Shown in pieces: positions 58,501 to 64,000 of a stretch of 64,000 bases of DNA. The stretch comes from Gonium pectorale (Eukaryota > Chlorophyta > Chlorophyceae > Chlamydomonadales > Volvocaceae). Below the pieces are notes generated by a model. The model worked only from the letters and a program-made list of their open reading frames with translations, ran no database searches and was not told where the DNA came from. The DNA is taken from positions 724,661 through 788,660 of the forward strand of contig LSYV01000040.1 of assembly GCA_001584585.1 (NCBI GenBank), in the 5' to 3' direction. Every line of letters begins with the position of its first letter. The stretch's first letter is position 1. Both the position numbers and the translations under genes were made by a program.

Positions 58501-61500
58501 ACGGCGCCTTTGAACACATCTGAAGTACGCTTATTCTAAACACACGCATATATGTGTCCTGCAGCGAGGACGCTCGACAGCTCCCGCCGGAGCAGCGGTG
58601 ATGGCAGCCTGCCCCTCGGCACCTTGGCGCCAGAGGGCGGCCAGCTCCTTGGAGGCCCTGTCGCGGGCAGCGACTCGGACCGCGACGGATCAGCCGCGCA
58701 ACGGGATGCGGCACAGGCGCGGACGGCGGGCGAAGAGGCAGCATATGGGCGCCTGCTGGCTGCGCCGCAGCGAGGCGGCTCGTGCGTGGCCCACGGCCTG
58801 CATGGCGGAGTGGCGGTGGTGGTGGACGCTGAGGCGACTGGCTACCTCATGATGGGGGCTCTGTCTCCCGGTGCGCTTGGCTGCTGTTGCCAGCTGTCGC
58901 GGGCTAAGCGCACGGAGCATCGCGTCGCTGGGCGAGAGGGCGCGGCGGGGGATGTGCGCCACGTTTAATGCCCCGTGATTCCGGCTTTGCGCGTGAGCCG
59001 TCCCCGCCTGCCCACAGGCCTGAAGCGGCACGCGGTGACGCTGTTCGAGGGCGGCCGGGTGGCGGGAGAGGAGGTGATCCGGGAGCTTCTCCAGGAGCTA
59101 TGGGCATCGTGCGCAGCAAGTGAGGCAGCGGCTTCGGGCACCGAGGGCTTGGGTCGGCTGGGCGAAGCGTCTGGCAGGGCGTGCAATGGCGGGCTTGCCA
59201 TGGTCCCGAATGCACAGTGCCGCACGAGGAGCGGGGTCGCATGTGCAACAGGGGGCGTATGACAGCACACCGTGTGCAGTCATGGATACTGCCAAGGCCA
59301 GCGTGTACCATAGAGGGACACGGAGCAAAGGCGACAGCGGTAAAGGACATGCTGCTGGACGTAAGTCAATTGCTGCTCACTCTAGACCTAACACGCCGCG
59401 GCCCTGCCCGCCACCTCTTTGCAGGCCAGTCGTTTGAGGGTGAGATGTTGCGGCTGACGCACTACGCGGCGGCCCTGGCGTGCCTGCTGGAGGCCGTCCG
59501 CGCGTCCGCGGGCCCCGGGGTGCCGCTGGAGCTGCTGCGCAAGGAGAGCCTGGCAGGCCTGGCCCCGGCGGCCGTGTACAGGGTGAGCGGAACACGAGGA
59601 GCAAGAGGCAGGGTGCTCACGCTGTGCCGCTTACTGTGTCGCTGTTGGTGTTGGGGCCCTCCCGGCCTTGCATACAGAAAGGAGACACTGTGCGAGATGG
59701 ATGGCGGTACCTACATAGTGGATGGATGGATAAGGGCATGGCCTTGTGGCGACGGTTTGGCCTTTCCTCCTCAGGACCCATCTGCGATCTGGCCGTACTG
59801 GGCGCGCGGCGGTATGTACGGCGCCTTATTGCCCCGACGCTGCGACTCTGACGCTCTGACTCTGATTCATTCGCCTCCCGCCCTTTGCTTCCACTGTGCA
59901 CCATTCGCCCCTCCCTGATCGCCCAGGTGCTGACGCACGCCTACTGTGCAGTGGTCCCCATCAGCCCGCTGCCGCCGCCGGTACTGCCGCTCACGCCCGA
60001 CCAGCCCAGTGGCACGGCCTACTACGGGGCCACGCTGGAGTCGGGCAGCCCCTGGCTGCAGCTGGCGCTGTACTCGGCGGCCCGGTGCGGGGGCCTTCAG
60101 GGCACGGAGCCATGGCAGTACAGGCTCGGGCGCTGTCTGCACGACAGCTCCAGGGCAGCCGTTGCGCAGCCCTGTTATAGTCCTGGTGCCCGTCACGCGA
60201 CGTCGTCACCCATACGCCCCTCTCCCACACCCGTTTCCCTCCTTCGCTCCTCCCTCCTCCTCGTGGTGCCCCAGCTGCCCAGTGTCGCGGTGCCAGCACG
60301 CTGACCGCGCTGCGCGCGCCGCCTCCCGTGTACCTGTCTGCAGATGTGGCCCCCAGTCGTTTGTGTTCGTGTGCGGGCAGCGCGTATGGCGGCTGCCCCA
60401 CCCGCTCGACCGCTGCAGCCACGCGCTGCTGACGCCCTGGGACGAGGACGTGGAGACCAGCAGGGCTGCACGGCTGAACTCCAGCGAGGGACAGGTGCGC
60501 GCCGTGGTGCTGCGGCGGCAGAGGGCGGGGGCTAAGTGCGTGTGGCTGGGGGCCTGGTGCCGTCACGTAATGTAACCGTATACAGAATGACCTATGCATC
60601 TTGTGCCGTCTAAACTCCCAGCTCCCTTTCGGGGAGCTCGCGGGTCGCCCCATTTGAGTGCGGCAAGCCGCGGGTCTCAAGCCTGTCCGCATGCTTGTCC
60701 GTCAGTTGTCTGTCTGACCCAAACCGTAGCCAATCCCCTTCCCGCGACGCTCCCCCTTCCCATCCTTCCTTCTTTGCAGACAACGCTGGTGGAGTCTGCC
60801 TTCCTGCTGCACACCCTGAACGACCTGCTTTGCCGCACCGCCGTGCTGGTGCAGCCGCTGGAGGCGCACAACCCAGATGCGTGCCCCGACGTCGTAGACG
60901 TGCCGCTGCCGCTGCCTCCGCCGCTGGCAGTTGGAGCGGCTGCGCCGAGCCAGCAACATGCGGCCTCCGGGGCGGTCGTTGACAGCGGCTCGCACAAACA
61001 CGCGAGTGGGTCGCAGCCTATGGTCGTGGCCGGTAGGTTGGGATTGTCCCCAGCAAATTCACCTGACTAGGCTCAGGGGAGCCTGCATTTTGAACGCCGT
61101 TGTAGAATGTGCTTCACAGGCGGAAGTAGGGATATTGTGAACTCGCGTGGCGTAGGTTCGGGATGCCGATGCACACGGCCACCCGCACCCCTCCCGCCTC
61201 CGCACCCCGCCCTGCTCCGCAGGCGTGCGTCGACGAACTGGCGAGTCGGTCCCGGTGGTGCTGGAGTGCTCGCTCCAGACTGCTCTGCGGCAGCTCGGCC
61301 TGGCGCCCTGCGTCGGCTATCTGCGTATGCTGCGCATGCGGGCGGCGGGCGAGCGGGATCCGCACCCTTCCTGGTGCGGCCATGATACGCGCGGCCGGCA
61401 AGCGCATTCGCAGCCGCTCTTGTGGGGAGACAAGGACGCGGGGCCCGGCCGGGGCCCCGCTGGCGGCGGCACGGGCGGCGACGCGGTGCGCTACAGCCAC

Positions 61501-62494
61501 AGCTACAGCCACGGAGCAGCCGAGACCCATGGGTCAGCAATGGCGGGTCAGCGGCATGGTCACCATGCGTACCCGTCCGGTGGTGCGACAGAGGCGGGCA
61601 AGCCTCAGCCGGATGGGGGTGAGAGCGACGCGGGAGGCGGTGGCCTCACAGGGGACAGCGCGTATGATCTGCAGGAGTACGACAGCGACAACCCTTGGCT
61701 GCCGCTGAGTGTGCACCTAGGGGTGCCGCTGCACAGCCTGGAGCTGTGCCGCGCGGTGTGTCGGGCAGCCGGATCTGCGGGCTTCCTATCGCCCGAGGGG
61801 CGGCAAACTCAGCTGCAGGTGAGGCAGTCGGGATGCGATGCCGGTCGCACCAGGAACTTGGCACGTGTAGAGTTGTGTACAGGAGCTGAGCCGTTGGGGG
61901 CCGAGTATGCGGCAACCTTACTGCTGTGGATTTGGTGCGAGAAGGGCTCAACCGCCATGGACACATATCAGCCGGTAGTTGTGTCGTCCCTCTGCGCTGA
62001 GATGCATGGTGTACACGTCTGCCCAGGTGCTTGCGGTGTTTGGCTTACCTTTCCGCCTTCCTCGCCCTCCGGTGCCATTCATTCTACCACTCAACCAGGC
62101 GCAACAAGCCATGCACTCACACCTAATAAAGCTCGTGGCGTCGTACACGCACGTGGCGTCGGACGGCAGCTTGGGCTCCGCGGCGCCCCTAGCCACGTCG
62201 GGCCCCGGGGCAGAGCCTGCCTCCGCGTCGGGCGACGGCGGTGCCACGGCCGGTGAGGCTGCGTCCGCGTGGGGCTGGGTGACGACCGATCCGGGCGCGA
62301 GCGCCGGCAGCAGCGCCAGTAGCGTGCTGACCAACAGCGGCGGTGGAGGCGGCGGAGGCAGCGGTGCGGCTGGGCGCATATTGGGCTCACTGCTGCCGCT
62401 TCCGGCCCTCAACCTGAGCTTCGACGGGCACAGCCTGCAGCCGATCCGGCTGCGCGACAGCGTGCAAGGCCTCGGTTGCGTGTGCCAGGGCTGA
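55550..62494 (+). CDS. FAM91: FAM91-family trafficking protein, with a one-base frameshift
   Basis: Predicted 1,041-residue homologue of FAM91A1, which with TBC1D23 tethers endosome-derived vesicles at the trans-Golgi. Exons: 55550-55692, 55857-55974, 56592-56720, 56957-57091, 57250-57307, 57553-57753, 57936-58085, 58356-58428, 58565-58870, 59018-59119, 59425-59582, 59927-60084, 60344-60494, 60780-61032, 61223-61818, 62099-62494. N-terminal domain motifs: YYEDLVAQYKAWMRLFPYHL, RITPFKYYLDMM, DRVPNFTAADALSVLGIGRNEYI, EPWWRVAVVNI, GLAYLEVP, RFVIPPLEGFVSN and VAELGAILGV. C-terminal domain: VVVDAEATGYLMMGALSPG, LKRHAVTLFEGG, LLRKESLAGL, LLCRTAVLVQPLEAHN, WLPLSVHLGVPLHSLELC and LNLSFDGHSLQPIRL. Exon 15 carries a His/Gly-rich insertion. 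The five-C run at 57710-57714 shifts the frame within exon 6; all other phases are sound. Confidence 0.92.
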
Positions 62495-62679
62495 CGGCGT
62501 ATGCGTGGGAGGGCTGCCGTGCAATTGTGCTGCAGGGTGCGGTGCACAGCGCACAAACGGTGCAGGACGCGCCGATGCGGCAAGACCCTGCAAGGGGATA
62601 CAGTGGGGTCGGGAGAGGGCGCGAACACTATGGGGAGAGGACACAGCGTAGTAATGAATGCAAGCACTCAGATTGGCTA

Positions 62680-62742
62680 GGTAGTTCTTTAACCATGTGG
62701 GCGCCTCAGACTGGAGAGGTAGTTCCTAAACCATGTGGGCGG
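62680..62742. repeat. Imperfect two-copy repeat (AGGTAGTTC...CCATGTGGGCG)
   Basis: Two adjacent copies of about 30 bases sharing AGGTAGTTC and AACCATGTGGGCG, differing by small changes, just downstream of FAM91. Confidence 0.8.
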
Positions 62743-63439
62743 CTTCCTGTTCGTCGCGATGTTAGTAAGGACTGGCACTTGCTTGAGATTACAACTTTCC
62801 AAGTTGCACTTGACACCGTGCCTTAGTCGAAAGAACACCGGGAGCGCTAACGTAGCAACAGTGTCATGCAGTGTGGTGCAGGACGCTACGGAGTTCATGC
62901 AGACGCCGTGAGAAGAAGCACCCAAGATAAGGGCAGCATGATGTAGCGGCCGCATGATGTACGGTACACGGCTGTTGTTGAGGATGGGAACAGCTGCTAT
63001 TGAGTGTACAGAGCTCGTCGATGATTCCATGCGGGTCGAGTTGTGCTCCTGCGTAGTTGTGCGTTGGGCATATATCAGGCGCTGATGAGTTTGGGTCGCA
63101 TCCTCGACAATATTTGAATGGCGTCGGGGAGGGTTATGATGGGGGCGCGGTGTGTGGGGTGCGCGCGGCCAGGTTGGCGCATACACACGCTGCATGTTCA
63201 CAAGCACGCACGCATATTCGCACGACGTAATACACACGCTGCATGCCAATCATATAGAACACACGTTGCATGGCATCGCAAGAGGCAGGAGCTTCAAGGT
63301 GCTTCGTCAAGCAGCAACGGATGGCTAATGCGGACCATCGATCGTCAGGCGGTCGCTTTGGGAGGATCAGTTGGCGAGCCCGTACAAGTGAGGTAGGAAC
63401 GCCCGGGCCCGGGTTGCTGGACGGCTTGCCTAGGCAGAC

Positions 63440-63444
63440 TGTAA
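63440..63444 (+). terminator. Candidate TGTAA poly(A) signal for FAM91
   Basis: First TGTAA noted after the stop codon, about 945 bases downstream; assignment is tentative. Confidence 0.3.
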
Positions 63445-64000
63445 AAACGCTCCTTGGCATCACTAGGAATCGGTGCTGGCATTCGTGCTGATGCGAAAGA
63501 CGCAGCAGGTTATGCCAAAACTAAACCTGGACACGCAAACGACCCGTCCCGCTGCCCCTTACAGCCCCAGTTTCACTGCTCCGTTCCCCCAAGCTAGGTT
63601 TCCCGGCGACGACAGCAATTATTAGGTAAACATTGGTGTGAGACAGACCACCAGCACGCAGACAGGCAACTCGAACAGAACGTTGTGCCTTTATACTGTA
63701 TTTTACTTTCGGTGCACTCCTGACAATGGCCAAGCTGAGCGGGCACGTACTTGCCGTGCATGCCCGGAAGACCTTAGTGCTTCCAAACGAAGGCTAGTTC
63801 TGCTGGCATGGGCTCTGGTTCATGTTTCTTAGTGGTTAGCATTTAGTCTGTAGAGCATGACGATTAGGTAGTAGACAAGCATGGATGCCATCGACTGGAG
63901 AACGTCGGCAACTTCAAGGCCGGCAAGCTTTGGTGGCCGTGACACTGGCCGTTTCTCAAAGGTGGGAGGGCTGTTGGGATGTGTTCACGGCCCACTGCCG

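Larger units (their letters stand above)
62495..64000. other. No gene recognised to the right edge
   Basis: FAM91 3' flank and beyond. A minus-strand frame of 186 codons (62689-63249) lacks any domain and overlaps a repeat. An ACACACGCTGCATG-like unit recurs three times at about 63183-63272. A TGTAA at 63440-63444 could end the FAM91 transcript. Confidence 0.5.

Noticed and set aside
62689..63249. 186-codon minus-strand frame downstream of FAM91
   Set aside because: Low-information sequence overlapping a two-copy repeat; no family similarity or intron structure.

Overview
The window reads as nuclear DNA of a volvocine (Chlamydomonadales) green alga. The genes are cut into many small exons by GT-AG introns of about 60-600 bp, coding GC is high, several genes are followed by the TGTAA polyadenylation signal, and the gene families are typical of this group: a SulP sulfate transporter, a TmcB-like PAS protein, chloroplast SecE, an AMPK/SnRK1 beta subunit and FAM91. 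No bacterial operon structure, rRNA, tRNA or CRISPR array was seen. Exon borders below come from reading splice sites and checking that phases join; they are predictions without transcript data.

Layout: 1-622, 3' end of a non-LTR retrotransposon. 1982-8193 (+), SLC26/SulP sulfate transporter, 16 exons including one of 20 nt. 9352-11952 (+), CaMK-type protein kinase. 13588-14564 (-), plastid-targeted SecE, head-to-head with 14877-16508 (+), an uncharacterised single-pass protein with a Pro-rich region and an acidic tail. 16792-18589 (-), AMPK/SnRK1 beta subunit. 19246-21223 (+), GUCD1/plant guanylyl-cyclase-like protein. 22875-26481 (-), ATG18/WIPI autophagy protein. About 26.5-31.5 kb is gene-poor. 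31544-51091 (+) is one giant gene of about 48 exons encoding a PAS-containing TmcB-like membrane protein of roughly 2,800 residues; it contains an assembly gap. 52709-54464 (-), FMN nitroreductase family protein, possibly with extra N-terminal exons up to 54992. 55550-62494 (+), FAM91 family membrane-trafficking protein with an apparent one-base frameshift. The remainder to 64000 shows no gene.

The genes are independent transcription units rather than one pathway. Several relate to nutrient and stress physiology: sulfate uptake, the energy-sensing SnRK1 beta subunit, ATG18 autophagy, a CaMK-like kinase and a PAS sensor. Their proximity is not evidence of co-function. The least described items are the giant PAS/TmcB gene with its 14- and 19-nt microexons and a GC-AG intron, and the Pro-rich/acidic membrane protein that may share a bidirectional promoter with SECE1.
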